Source of the DNA: Odontocerum albicorne
Taxonomy: Eukaryota; Arthropoda; Insecta; Trichoptera; Odontoceridae
Assembly: GCA_949825065.1 (NCBI GenBank)
Contig: OX463844.1
Span: forward strand, 26,879,056-26,943,055
Length of the DNA stretch: 64,000 nucleotides
Reading direction: 5' to 3'
The notes under the pieces were generated by a model, which saw only the letters and a program-made list of their open reading frames with translations, ran no database searches and was not told the DNA's origin. Positions 11,401-20,519 of the stretch are shown one piece after another. A program made the position numbers and the translations under genes. The stretch's first letter is position 1, and the number at the start of each line of letters is the position of its first letter.

Positions 11401-14400
11401 ACAATACGTGTTCTCAGTTGCAACTGCAATTTGGCTCAAGATCCTGACCTCAAACGAAGAACAGTTCTTAAAACAATAAAACCATAAGGCTACTTCGGTT
11501 GCACCTATATTAATGATATTTGTGACCTGGTTAGTAACACACTGCTCTTCCACTCAGTGGGTTTGAGTCCTGATGATAATCAAAATAAGAATTTCAGTTC
11601 AGATCAGTTCATCGATAAAATCATCGCTACCTTTACATATCCTAATACAATTTGAGCATTTTACCAGAAAGAACCAAAAAAGTCTTCAGAAGCTTATGAT
11701 CACAAGAATATGGTAGTTGAGGAAAAATGAGCAAGAGGTCCCTTACAAAATAGATAGACCAAGCTAACGAGTTAAAGAGGTAACAATATTTTTTTAAAGG
11801 ATGCATTTAATATGTCACAGAACCGGGAAGGATGGATACAGGTGATGCACAAAGTTACAGACATAGTGGCGAACCACGACGCTTTCATTGAGCATGCTAT
11901 GAAAAAATTGACTTATATGTGTACAGTCGTATTTCGAACAAGTACAACGATGAACTGCAAATAACTTGCATACCTCAGTAATTTAATACAGTAATTTATT
12001 TGTTATTCTCAACCTAGAGGTTCCATTAATGGTACCCAAGACAACAAAAGGAAAAAAATAGTACCATTGGGAATCGAACCCGCAACCGCTAGATTGGATA
12101 ATGTCTTACCAACTAGTCCACGAAGGTTACCAACCAACCAAATATTTTTTTTTTTTTTGCATGCATATGCCACCTGACATATCAAGAAACACTTTTAATA
12201 CCGCGGTTTTTTAATTATTAAACCTAGATTATTTAATAACATATCAAAAAATTCTTGAAAAGCAAAATCAAAACATATAAAATCACTATTTATAATCTAA
12301 AAAAATACTTTTTCATCAAACTTGCTGAAAAAATCATTTCATAATTATAATAACATTTTTTTTTAATTTACTTACAAAATACTGCTTTATCTTGACATTT
12401 CACATCAGACTAAGTAAGCCACAAAATCAAAATTAAAATCAATATAAAATTGGAAAATAGGAAATAAAAAACACGAAATGGGTTTTATAGTATAACACTT
12501 AAGTTGAATATTGTAAAACCTGGCGCGGTCATTACCACTGGGCCACCTCTTCTAGCCTACCAATGTGCTTAAGACCATATGTTTAAGATACCTGAAATGA
12601 AAACCTGACTGGAACACTTTTTCAAAAAAATTAAGTTACGACGAGAATCTTGCCTGCAACCCTCGTATTAAAAAACCAACTAACCCATTGAGGTAATCTA
12701 GGCGCTGATATGATGGTTGTTTTTAATATCAGTCCAAATTATTTTATCACTTTATTTTATTTTCAAAATAAAAAACCATTTTTGGACATATAAAGAGCCT
12801 TTTCATCAATTTGGTTATAATAAGATTGAATATTTGAGAGTTGTTTTTAAAGTAATGAGATGATAGACCACCTCCGTGGCCTATTTGGTAAGACGCCTGT
12901 TTTAAAACTCGGGGTCTACGTGTTCAACTGCCGTTAATACTTTTTTTTTTTTTAAAAAGGCACGCGTTACAAAAAATTACATGGCAAAAAATCCGCTAGA
13001 TTGTACTATATATGGTAAAACTAAAATGTAATACAATTATCACAAAATAAATTTAAACTCAATAATACGATGAAGGCCCATAAGTTTTCAGCCTTAACAA
13101 TTGAGAGCATATATGAGCAGATACCACTCAGGCTACGCCCAATGCATGGGCAGGCGATATTACAGCCAAATTTGATAACTCTACCGTCGATATAATGTCA
13201 AGTAGAGCTGATAGAAGATGTGTTATTTCGTTTTATTCTGAAAAGTATTCTCAAATGAAGTTAAAGCTTGGCAGAAATTAAGCATCTAAACGTAGTATCT
13301 GTAAATACACTCTCTAAAGTTTTAAGGACGGAAACTTTTGTACCTTTGTGATACAAGGAAGGATCATCAGCATATAAATTTAAATAAAGTAAATAAATAG
13401 CTCACCTGAAATGCTATGGTGTTAAATATGGCGAGAAGGATTTTCAGAGGTAACTTAGCTTTGTAGGACTTGTGAGACCAAAGCCTGTGAGCTCCAGCTG
13501 TAATACCAAGTCCCGAGGTGATGTACAGGAATATTGCTGAAAATTTCACATCAAACTTAATACTTGCATCAGTAGTCTTATGGCATACTTGCTATGCATT
13601 TTGACATCTCGGCCTCATGGAGATCATACATCAGAGAGTTTGACTAAGAAATCGACATACGATAACATTAATAAACTCTTATCTAAGAAAAAGCATTCTT
13701 ATAATTCCTAAGTAGTCTAAAGCAATCCTTATTTGCTGCCTTCATTTTCTAGACAAATGTAACGCTGGTAACTTATTTTGTTTTCACACCCTTTAGATGT
13801 TGCAGGGACATTTACCCACTAAAACTAAAATATTTCATGTGTTATATCTGTTTTTGCAAATTATTGACTATGTGGACGTTTGCCATTTGGATATTACGGA
13901 GGAACAGCTGAAGAAACTTCAACGAAAATCAAGTGGTTTTGTACATTTAATATTCAATCTAAAGAAATATGATCATATTATACAATGCCAAACATCATTC
14001 CACTGGTCAAATATTAGAAACCGTCGAAATGCTCAGTTATTATCGTTTCTATTATACGAGTATATAGCATCCTTAGCTCTTCCGTAACGCTCACATGTGT
14101 CGTCATATATGTTGTTTATAGTTAAGGCATTAACGTTGTGGAGGTTTAAAGACATTGTAATTTATTTTTAACAAACACTGTTTATTCCACTTTTTTTTTA
14201 TGACGGTATAACCCTACCGGTTTCAAGGCTTTCACCTCATCTTCAGGGGAACGCAAGCAAGACAGATTAGAGGCCCTAGAAATTTCTAAGTCAGTATACC
14301 GATCAGAGCATCTGTTGAATAGTTATTTCCCCAAAAACTCCCCGCTCTTGGCCGAAATTATACCTAGCCTTCCTCTCACCCCTCCCGCCTCCAACCGTTG

Positions 14401-17400
14401 AAGTGTCTATATCGGTGCCAGTCCGAACAGCATTTAGTCTTGCTTGCGCTCCCCTGAAGATGAGGTGAAAGCCTTGAAACCGGTAGGGTTATACCGTCAT
14501 AAAAAAAAGTGGAATAAACAGTGTTTGTTAAAAATAAATTACAATGTCGTCATATATATTCAACGACTATTCGTTAAAAAAAGAAGAAAATACTTAACTA
14601 TTAGCTCCACAATATACTAGTGAATTATTTAAAATTAAAATCGATTAATAAATGTGTGTTCACTTGTCATTGAATGATTTGTACTATTTATTTAGTTATA
14701 ATTTTTCAAATTGAACTTGGTTTATGTATCAATTAAATTTAATTAGTATCATGTATTAACATTAAAGCACTTTTTAATTATTATTAAAGCAGTCATATAT
14801 ATGTACATTTGATAAAGCTTATTACAAATTTATTACTTTAGAACTATTAGTATATTATGACAATAAGCTAACCTAATTTTAATTTCATAGATTTTCTTCA
14901 TTAACAATAGTAACCGTAGTGGGTATCTGTATTATTTTTTCAGATTAATTGAGAGGTGTAAGACGACCTCCATGGCCTAGTTGGTAAGACCTCTTTCTTT
15001 CATTAAAAAAGTCCTAGTTTAGTTTTTAACATTTTATTTATATATTTAATATAAATGAAATGTTAAAAAAATACTTAGTAGTTCCAGACTATCACAGTGA
15101 AGTTACGGCTGACGTAAAAGAAGAATAGCGTTGATCAAGAAAAGGTAAAGAACAATATCCGCTTGAGTGTTGCACAAGTTGTTAGATAATAGCAACTTAA
15201 TATACCGATGGTGGAACTAGTCTAACATAAGTTGATGAGTAGTTCCAGAGTTTATACCGTCTATTTTGACGGAGAAGGAGCGATTTTCAAGGAATGATGC
15301 GATGATTTGCACTAGTCTGAGGGGAATACCTGACTTGTGCAGTTAGGATTAAGGTGTCCTACCATCGGACCGAAACTCCGAACAAGCTATCCATCACTAG
15401 AAAGAGTAGTTCCAGACTATCACAGTGAAGTTACGGCTGACGTAAAAGAAGAATAGCGTTGATCAAGAAAAGGTAAAGAACAATATCCGCTTGAGTGTTG
15501 CACAAGTTGTTAGATAATAGCAACTTAATATACCGATGGTGGAACTAGTCTTACATAAGTTGATGAGTAGTTCCAGACTATCACAGTGAAGTTAAGGCTG
15601 ACGTAAAAGAAGAAGAGCGTTGATCAAGAAAAGGTAAAGAACAATATCTGCTTGAGTGTTGCACAAGTTATTAGATGATAGCAACTTAATATACCGATGG
15701 TGGAACTAGTCTTACATAAGTTGATGAGTAGTTCCAGACTATCACAGTGAAGTTACGGCTGACGTAAAAGAAGAATAGCGTTGATCAAGAAAAGGTAAAG
15801 AACAATATCCGCTTGAGTGTTGCACAAGTTGTTAGATAATAGCAACTTAATATACCGACGGTGGAACTAGTCTTACATAAGTTGATGAGTAGTTCCAGAC
15901 TATCACAGTGAAGTTACGGCTGACGTAAAAGAAGAATAGCGTTGATCAAGAAAAGGTAAAGAACAATATCCGCTTGAGTGTTGCACAAGTTGTTAGATAA
16001 TAGCAACTTAATATACCGATGGTGGAACTAGTCTAACATAAGTTGATTAGTAGTTCCAGACTATCACAGTGAAGTTAAGGCTGACGTAAAAGAAGAAAAG
16101 CGTTGATCAAAAAAGGTAATGAACAATATTTACTCGAGTGTTGCACAAGATGTAAGATAATAGCAACTTAATAATCACACCAAACTCCGGTATTATATTC
16201 TTATTTTGCTCAGCCATCGAAATCCTCAACGACGAGTCGATTAAATTGGTTTTTAATTAAAAAAACGAGTTCAAAGGTCTTAATATCACGATTGCGTCAA
16301 ACGTTAAATGAAAACACGGCTCGGAAATAACTTGACATTACGCATCACAAGCCATGACAAGTCGTACGACAGTAATTAATTTATTAGTATTAGATTCCGA
16401 ATACCTTGTATGTTCATTTACGTTAAGATAATTTGAATACCAGGTGCTACTTTTATCGAGTGTCAAGGTCAAATTGAACTTAGTTAAATAAGTTTTAACA
16501 TTTCCGTATAATATATGCTAAACACGAAGTGGAAAATGAATCATTATTTTCTACATTCACTATTAAAACGCTGTCACATTAATCAAACAATTATTTTATG
16601 GTTGAGAAAAAGTTACCCAAATCTTAAGGTTTTATAAAAAAATCAATCAACGTCATCAAACTTTTGTCATTTTCACAAATCATTATCTTTTGCTATTGTC
16701 ACAAATCATTGTCTTTAGTCATTGTCACAAAAACCATTATATTATAAATAGAAAATAGAAAAAAAAGTAGAGTTCTTTATAACCACGACGCTTGACTTAC
16801 ACCCGAATAATGTACAAAAAGGTCACCGTCGAGTTCGCCTGTTTACAACAGTAACGAACATTATACGTGTGAGAGTATTGTTGCTTCTTCACGTGAAGTA
16901 GTATGAACAACACGTCATGAAAAGTTAATACTTCCAAACCTACTTTTTTTTAATGGACAATCCACCTAAACTAGGATGATTTGTGCCACGAAATTAAAAT
17001 TATCATGCATTTATACAGATCAATACAGTAAAACTAAATTAAAAAAAAGACAAAACTAGACAATTAAAAGTTTTGACTGATAAAGCTTCAAAAAATTAAC
17101 AAAGGGCCTACAAATAGAAAAGTTACGCGAAATAAAAAGAAACGCAACATTCATTGGACGCGGAAAAGACATGGATTTTAATAAATTAAATATGTCTCAT
17201 TATCCAGACCACACTCACAGCTAGGATTCTCTACAATACCCATTATTTCATTATTTTTTCATATCTGAGTGAATAAAGGTCGTAAATAGTTAATTGAAAA
17301 GAACATTTTTTATAATATATATTAAGGAAATGATGTCTCAAAACTCAAAAAACACAGTCAATTCATATTTGGTTACGTTTGAGGTGCATGGTCTCGTGCG

Positions 17401-20310
17401 GTGTCGCACTGGACTTCCGTGCGGAAGGTTGCTGGTTCGAACCGCGCGCTGTGCTACTCCCCTCGAATGACACAGGCATTTTTTCCGTTTAGTGTTCAGG
17501 GTATAAGGATACCTATGACTTCGGTCAAATATATTCTTTAAGTGAATGTTTAGTGAACGTAAACTATTACTAGTGAATATCCACCCTCATTAAAATAATC
17601 AGTAAATATGTACTACAGTATTAACTGTTCACATTCACTAGTAAAATGATCGAGACAAATAATTTTCTCGGTTATTTCGTTTTATTTAAATTAAAAATAT
17701 TATACAAATATTTTATTTCTCGTAACAGCTCTTTATAACAGTAAAATTTCATGTAGAATTATTCACAAATAAAGAAGAATCAGGTAATTGCACGGCACAC
17801 GCTGTTTGTTAAATGATTATACATGGAATTCTATTAAAATTATTATCAAATCTATGATTCAATGTGCATAAATTAAATATACTATTTAACATACATTTGC
17901 TTTAAACTTTTAAAGTGATTTTATGAAGTCAGAGAGCAGATTAAATTAGAAGTAGAACTTTTTACTCAATTATAAAATTATAACTCGGGTTAATATCAGA
18001 AACATACCATTGATCAATAATTTTCAAGAAAATAACTCTTCAATTTAACGACACATCACCAAAACAAAAATATTGGGGTAAATTTGTTTTACTGTGGGAT
18101 AAAAAGTAACAGAAACATTTTTTTTTTATTTTTCAACTTTTTCTCTAAACACTCGTAGATCACTACATTTCATCAGGACTGAGGCCTAGTGAGAAACCTG
18201 GTTGCCTCATACCCAGATAGCATATTTGCAGCATTTTTTGAGAGACCGATGTTATAAAACGACGCTATGTAAGATCCTTTTTTTTTTTAATCTTCAAATT
18301 GTCAAATAATTTTTTTCTTTTAATTTTCTGTCACTACACTAAAATGAAGTATTCACCTTTTTTTATTCCCTTATATCTAGTCATCACAGGAAACGTATTA
18401 AGTTAATTAGAATAATTGATTGTAATAATAAATTATTATCGTGTCAGATTTATGATTGTCTAGAGAACTATATACTTAGCTTTCGTACTGTAAAAATATT
18501 CAAATAAACATCAGATCTTTAAAATACTAGAGAGAAAATGTTCTGTGTGCAGATGAGTGCATTTGAGTGGAGAGGAAAATAATTGGAAGTAGTAACATTA
18601 AAAGTATCGGAATTTTTGTCATTTTTTTAAATAAATACAAAAATTTCATCTTAGACCAAAGTCTAAAAAACTGTTTGGTGTATTTTCCACTGCCAAACAA
18701 GATATGCCCAAAGGGGATTAGCAGTATAATGGGGAGAAAAACATCTTCATTATTCATTCAACTTAAAATATATGTCCCTATTGCAATGATCATAATTGAA
18801 CCAAAAAGTTTCAATAATTGAACCAAAAAGAATGTATCTCAAGATGACATCGAGCTACGGTATTCTTTGAAGAGTTGCAAAGAAGCCAATGTAATGACCA
18901 ATGCTGGGCAGATGAGCTACCTCATCAATCTGAAATGTAAAATAAGGGGATGTTACACTGACTTTAACAAACTTATTTTCAACACACTGTCTCAAACCTA
19001 CGAAAACAAAAACGTCTATTAGTTTGCAGAGCTTCCATTTCCATTTACCGGATGTGTCAAAGCCACAATGAGAGAAAAGAAATATTTACACCAATATCAG
19101 ATACCTACTGAATAGAAAGAATGCTCCTTGGAAAAACCTTCATCCAAGTTTTATATTCAATAAAACCGAATCGATCAATATAAGATACCTTTAAAAAAAC
19201 CATTAAAAATGCGGTGTTTTATTATACAATAACATTTGTACTTCTTACAAAGTTAGACAGAGACAACAGCCTCCCACACTTGTTTGAGATAATTGTGAAT
19301 ACTGCAAAATACAAACCATGACCTATCTGCTACATTTTTATTGATGCTATGAAATGACCAGAAATAATCTCCTACTCTTAATTAATGGTAAATATTGTAC
19401 GATTTTGACAAAATTTCAAGATTAAATCAGCATTCATGTTAAAAGTGAATGCCCCCGTATTATATCGGCCGCAAGGGGCACTAACGTTTCTATAATATAT
19501 ATGAATAAGAGATTACCCAAAGCGTTTCGACAATATGCAGGAAAACAATTCTAACATACTTTGGACATGTCATCCGAAGGAATGCCAAGATTCTGGAGAA
19601 ACTGTTGATCACAGGTACAGTGGAGGGAAGGCGAGCTAGAAGTAGATATCCTATAAGATGGATGGACGAAATAATGGAGTTAACAGGATCATCATTGATT
19701 CAAAATAGTCCAGGAAGAATAGAAACAGGTGGTGAACTAGGTTTCAGACGTAGCAAATGACCAGGACACTCCCTGATGAGTACGCGATGAAGAAGAAAAA
19801 GTAACAATAATCAAGATAAAATAAAGTTGAAAGCGATTAGGTTTTTTAAATTCTAGATCATATACGCACCTGGTATATTTTTTTTCCATATGTTAAATTC
19901 ATTTTCCCGAAAATAAAAGTTTAAATTTATGAATAAAAATACCATCACGCATGTAAGATTTTGTTTTTATCATAATTGCTGTCTCTGGTGCTGGTAATGA
20001 TAAAGCAACATGGCTTAATAGTTATTTAAGATATTGTGTTATTGAAAAAACACCATCTTAAGACAAACGTTATTTTCGTGAACTTACCAAATAAGTCTGT
20101 CATCCACATAGCTGAAGTGAAAAAGAGGTAAGCGCCATAAACACCGGCTATATGGAGGTAGGCGAATAGAATGATGTTTCGCCAAACTAGCTGCGGCTTC
20201 CTGTTGTCCGCTCTGCAGTGATTTCCAACGCCTTTGGTTGAGGTGTGATCTATATCATCGGTTTCTCCCTCAAACAAGCTCCCGGTTCTGTCAGAAGAAT
20301 TTGGTGGCAT
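7917..20310 (-). CDS. Acyl-CoA delta-9-type desaturase, four coding exons
   Basis: Membrane-bound di-iron fatty acyl-CoA desaturase, expected in the ER, inserting a cis double bond into saturated acyl-CoA using cytochrome b5 electrons (family knowledge). Exons on the minus strand are 20310-20088, 13536-13406, 11303-11098 and 8421-7917, with GT-AG introns of phase 1, 0 and 2; joined they give 354 residues, the usual length. Visible: hydrophobic segments at about 42-64, 74-90, 188-207 and 214-235; box 1 HRLWSH at 91-96; box 2 HRMHH at 128-132; NSVAH at 236-240; box 3 GEGFHNYHH at 265-273, followed by TFPWDY. All expected metal-binding histidines are present and no frame is broken, so it is probably functional. 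Start: the ATG at 20310, ten bases after a 3' splice site, so an upstream non-coding exon exists but was not found. It resembles insect desat1-type enzymes; delta-9 rather than delta-11 or pheromone specificity cannot be settled from sequence alone. Confidence 0.93.
8560..8640. repeat. Dispersed repeat, shared with 25870-25935
   Basis: The pattern AGCG, TTGAGGAG, TCTCTA, AACAGCGCTWTAT is shared with about 25870-25935, and more weakly with 18215-18275. It may be a shared SINE-like tail. No tRNA head is visible. Confidence 0.4.
9325..9360. repeat. Hairpin, 13-bp stem
   Basis: The arm AACTTCTTTTTCTCT pairs with AGAGAAAGAAGTT, with a bulged T and an 8-base loop. Intronic; role unknown. Confidence 0.55.
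11098..11303 (-). CDS. Desaturase coding exon 3 (histidine box 2)
   Basis: The acceptor TATTTCTAG and donor AA|GTGAGT bound 206 bases starting [20 protein letters not shown] and ending in KFQK plus two bases. This is the conserved [20 protein letters not shown] block of animal acyl-CoA desaturases. Confidence 0.93.
12058..12130 (-). mobile_element. SINE-1 head fragment
   Basis: On the minus strand: TCCACGAAGG mirrors the head start, then GGACTAGTTGGTAAGACATT and the B-box-like GGTTGCGGGTTCGATTCCCA. The body is missing. Confidence 0.65.
12497..12697 (-). mobile_element. SINE-1 copy, diverged
   Basis: On the minus strand: a degraded head (GGTTAGTTGGT, GGGTTGCAGGCAAGATTCTCG), the CCAGTCAGGTTTTCATTTCAGG body and a CCTGGCG-type tail. 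Near full length but old. Confidence 0.55.
12867..12951 (+). mobile_element. SINE-1 head fragment
   Basis: ACCTCCGTGGCCTATTTGGT followed by AAGACGCCTGT matches the family head closely. The B box is degenerate (GTGTTCAACTGCC) and the copy ends in a T-run. Confidence 0.7.
13406..13536 (-). CDS. Desaturase coding exon 2 (histidine box 1)
   Basis: The acceptor ATTTTCAG and donor CAG|GTGAGC bound 131 bases encoding [20 protein letters not shown] and onward to NTIAFQ. The split codon G|CA restores Ala75 and the exon ends in phase 0. Confidence 0.93.
13780..14097 (+). mobile_element. LINE-D fragment (jockey/CR1-like RT C-terminal region)
   Basis: The frame 13797-14087 reads [39 protein letters not shown] and [20 protein letters not shown], the block that follows the catalytic domain in jockey/CR1-type reverse transcriptases. 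The same block occurs at 50543-50785. It lies antisense inside desaturase intron 1. Host-like sequence appears to resume after the element at 14111-14544. Confidence 0.8.
14212..14249 (-). ncRNA. Hammerhead-ribozyme-like core, left arm
   Basis: Minus-strand copy of the core described at 14451-14488, identical in its constant bases: CCC, CTGAAGA (14246-14240), GAAA (14224-14221), CCGGTA, GGG. Confidence 0.35.
14451..14488 (+). ncRNA. Hammerhead-ribozyme-like core, right arm
   Basis: CTGAAGA (14454-14460) fits CUGANGA and GAAA (14476-14479) follows. Between them a 4-bp helix II is possible (GAGG with CCTT, one wobble, six-base loop) but T14461 stays unpaired. CCGG after GAAA is self-complementary, as in hammerheads that work as dimers, and is followed by TA (a GUA cleavage triplet). 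CCC before the core can pair with GGG after the cleavage site as a 3-bp helix I. Weak stems make activity uncertain. Confidence 0.4.
14965..15000 (+). mobile_element. SINE-1 head fragment
   Basis: GACCTCCATGGCCTAGTTGG followed by TAAGAC is an almost perfect head start, cut off after 36 bases. Confidence 0.65.
15023..15069. repeat. 21-bp inverted repeat beside the satellite
   Basis: The arms TTTTTAACATTTTATTTATA(T) and its complement (15049-15069) differ at one base and are separated by five bases. The fold ends eight bases before the satellite array begins. Confidence 0.7.
15077..16173 (+). repeat. 161-bp satellite array with one variant unit
   Basis: Five units are exactly 161 bp (starts 15077, 15405, 15566, 15727, 15888) and a sixth partial unit starts at 16049. 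All begin AGTAGTTCCAGACTATCACA and are nearly identical. Between the first and second sits a 167-bp unit (15238-15404) that shares AGTAGTTCCAGA and a TGACG, AG-rich stretch but is otherwise different. A diverged relative lies at 61380-61490. No long open frame runs through the units. Confidence 0.92.
16174..16662. other. Intronic AT-rich DNA, nothing recognised
   Basis: No repeat or coding signal recognised between the satellite and the 26-bp array. Confidence 0.4.
16663..16740 (+). repeat. 26-bp tandem repeat, three copies
   Basis: Units at 16663-16688, 16689-16714 and 16715-16740 share TCATTGTCACAAATCATT with a few substitutions. Confidence 0.8.
16928..17235 (-). mobile_element. LINE-F 3' end (zinc-knuckle terminus and 3' UTR)
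   Basis: On the minus strand the 5' part reads [13 protein letters not shown], part of the C-terminal CxC zinc knuckle of several LINE clades. A 3' UTR follows, ending GGCACAAATCATCCTAGTTT and an A-rich tail. The same terminus occurs at 38838-39172. Here the segment from the knuckle to the UTR is partly deleted. Confidence 0.65.
17381..17550 (+). mobile_element. SINE-2 copy with tRNA-like head
   Basis: A-box-like TGGTCTCGTGCGG and B-box-like GGTTCGAACCG lie about 50 bases apart at 17389-17446. A body with CATTTTTTCCG and GGGTATAAG follows and is shared with 23230-23265. The ends do not form a tRNA acceptor stem, so it is a SINE head, not a tRNA gene. Confidence 0.65.
17551..18214. other. Intronic AT-rich DNA
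   Basis: Contains a 12-bp inverted pair TTACTAGTGAAT (17567-17578) and ATTCACTAGTAA (17633-17644). Otherwise nothing recognised. Confidence 0.4.
18527..18930 (-). pseudogene. Decayed membrane-protein-like frame
   Basis: A single minus-strand frame reads [20 protein letters not shown], stop, [20 protein letters not shown], stop, then an intact stretch from [20 protein letters not shown] to the end at 18527. The alternation of hydrophobic helices with short polar loops persists across the stops, which argues for an old multi-pass membrane protein or a retained piece of one. No family recognised. The duplicated TAATTGAACCAAAAAG (18795 and 18814) lies in it. Chance in AT-rich DNA remains possible, because A/T-rich codons favour hydrophobic residues. 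Confidence 0.25.
18931..19529. other. Intronic AT-rich DNA, nothing recognised
   Basis: No repeat family or coding signal recognised. Confidence 0.4.
19530..19795 (+). mobile_element. LINE-B C-terminal fragment
   Basis: The frame reads [55 protein letters not shown] and onward. This is the conserved tail of a LINE ORF2 ('YfGHvmRR...GkveGkR.RGR...RW'). It ends in GATGAAGAAGAAA, a typical 3' terminus. A related minus-strand copy is at 30345-30650. Confidence 0.75.
20088..20310 (-). CDS. Desaturase coding exon 1
   Basis: Residues 1-74 plus one base. It begins [16 protein letters not shown] and carries the first membrane segment ([20 protein letters not shown]). The donor is G|GTAAGTTC at 20087. 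A 3' splice site (TTTATTTTAG) ends at 20321, so ten bases of 5' UTR belong to this exon. Confidence 0.92.
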
Positions 20311-20519
20311 TTTAAGGTTTCTAAAATAAAGAAATAAATTACAATTTAGTATTTTTATAATCATAAACTCCTTTCGTTTCATCAGGAACATGGGAATGAT
20401 ATAAAACTTATCCATCCAACATATGTTCGCAGCCCCGCAAGTGTAAGAAGAGCGTCCGTTTTGTAGAGTCCCAAATTAGTGATAGAACCGTGCAACGTTT
20501 GACCAGATACCAAGCCAAA

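Larger units (their letters stand above)
11304..13405 (-). other. Desaturase intron 2
   Basis: 2,102 bp of intron carrying three SINE-1 remnants in both orientations (12058-12130, 12497-12697, 12867-12951). The remainder shows nothing recognisable. Confidence 0.6.
14111..14544 (+). mobile_element. Inverted-arm element, probable Penelope-like derivative
   Basis: Two arms of 113 and 112 bp (14151-14263 and 14437-14548) are inverted copies differing by one substitution and one base of a homopolymer, around a 173-bp C-rich spacer. A 13-bp direct repeat TGTCGTCATATAT (14098-14110 and 14545-14557) brackets the whole, including 40 bp outside the left arm; it looks like a retrotransposition target duplication inside LINE-D. 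Each arm carries CTGAAGA and GAAACCGG, the constant pieces of a hammerhead ribozyme. Penelope-like retroelements are known for inverted terminal copies, short terminal extensions and hammerhead motifs, so I infer a non-autonomous member. A palindromic MITE is the alternative. Confidence 0.6.
13537..20087 (-). other. Desaturase intron 1
   Basis: 6,551 bp intron that has accumulated at least eight repeats: a LINE-D piece, an inverted Penelope-like element, a SINE-1 head, a 161-bp satellite, a 26-bp triplet array, a LINE-F 3' end, a SINE-2 copy and a LINE-B end, plus one decayed membrane-protein-like frame. Each is listed separately. Confidence 0.7.

Noticed and set aside
13367..13549. 60-codon frame extending past desaturase exon 2
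   Set aside because: Same reason: it runs through both splice sites; only 13406-13536 is coding.
15077..16173. CRISPR array
   Set aside because: The units are 161 bp tandem copies without short repeats and unique spacers, and the genome is eukaryotic.
17389..17460. Functional tRNA gene
   Set aside because: A- and B-box-like motifs are present but the ends do not pair as an acceptor stem, and a SINE body follows that recurs elsewhere.
20026..20415. 129-codon frame starting upstream of desaturase exon 1
   Set aside because: The first 35 residues come from intron or leader sequence before the 3' splice site at 20321, and the last from beyond the donor at 20088; only the middle is exon.
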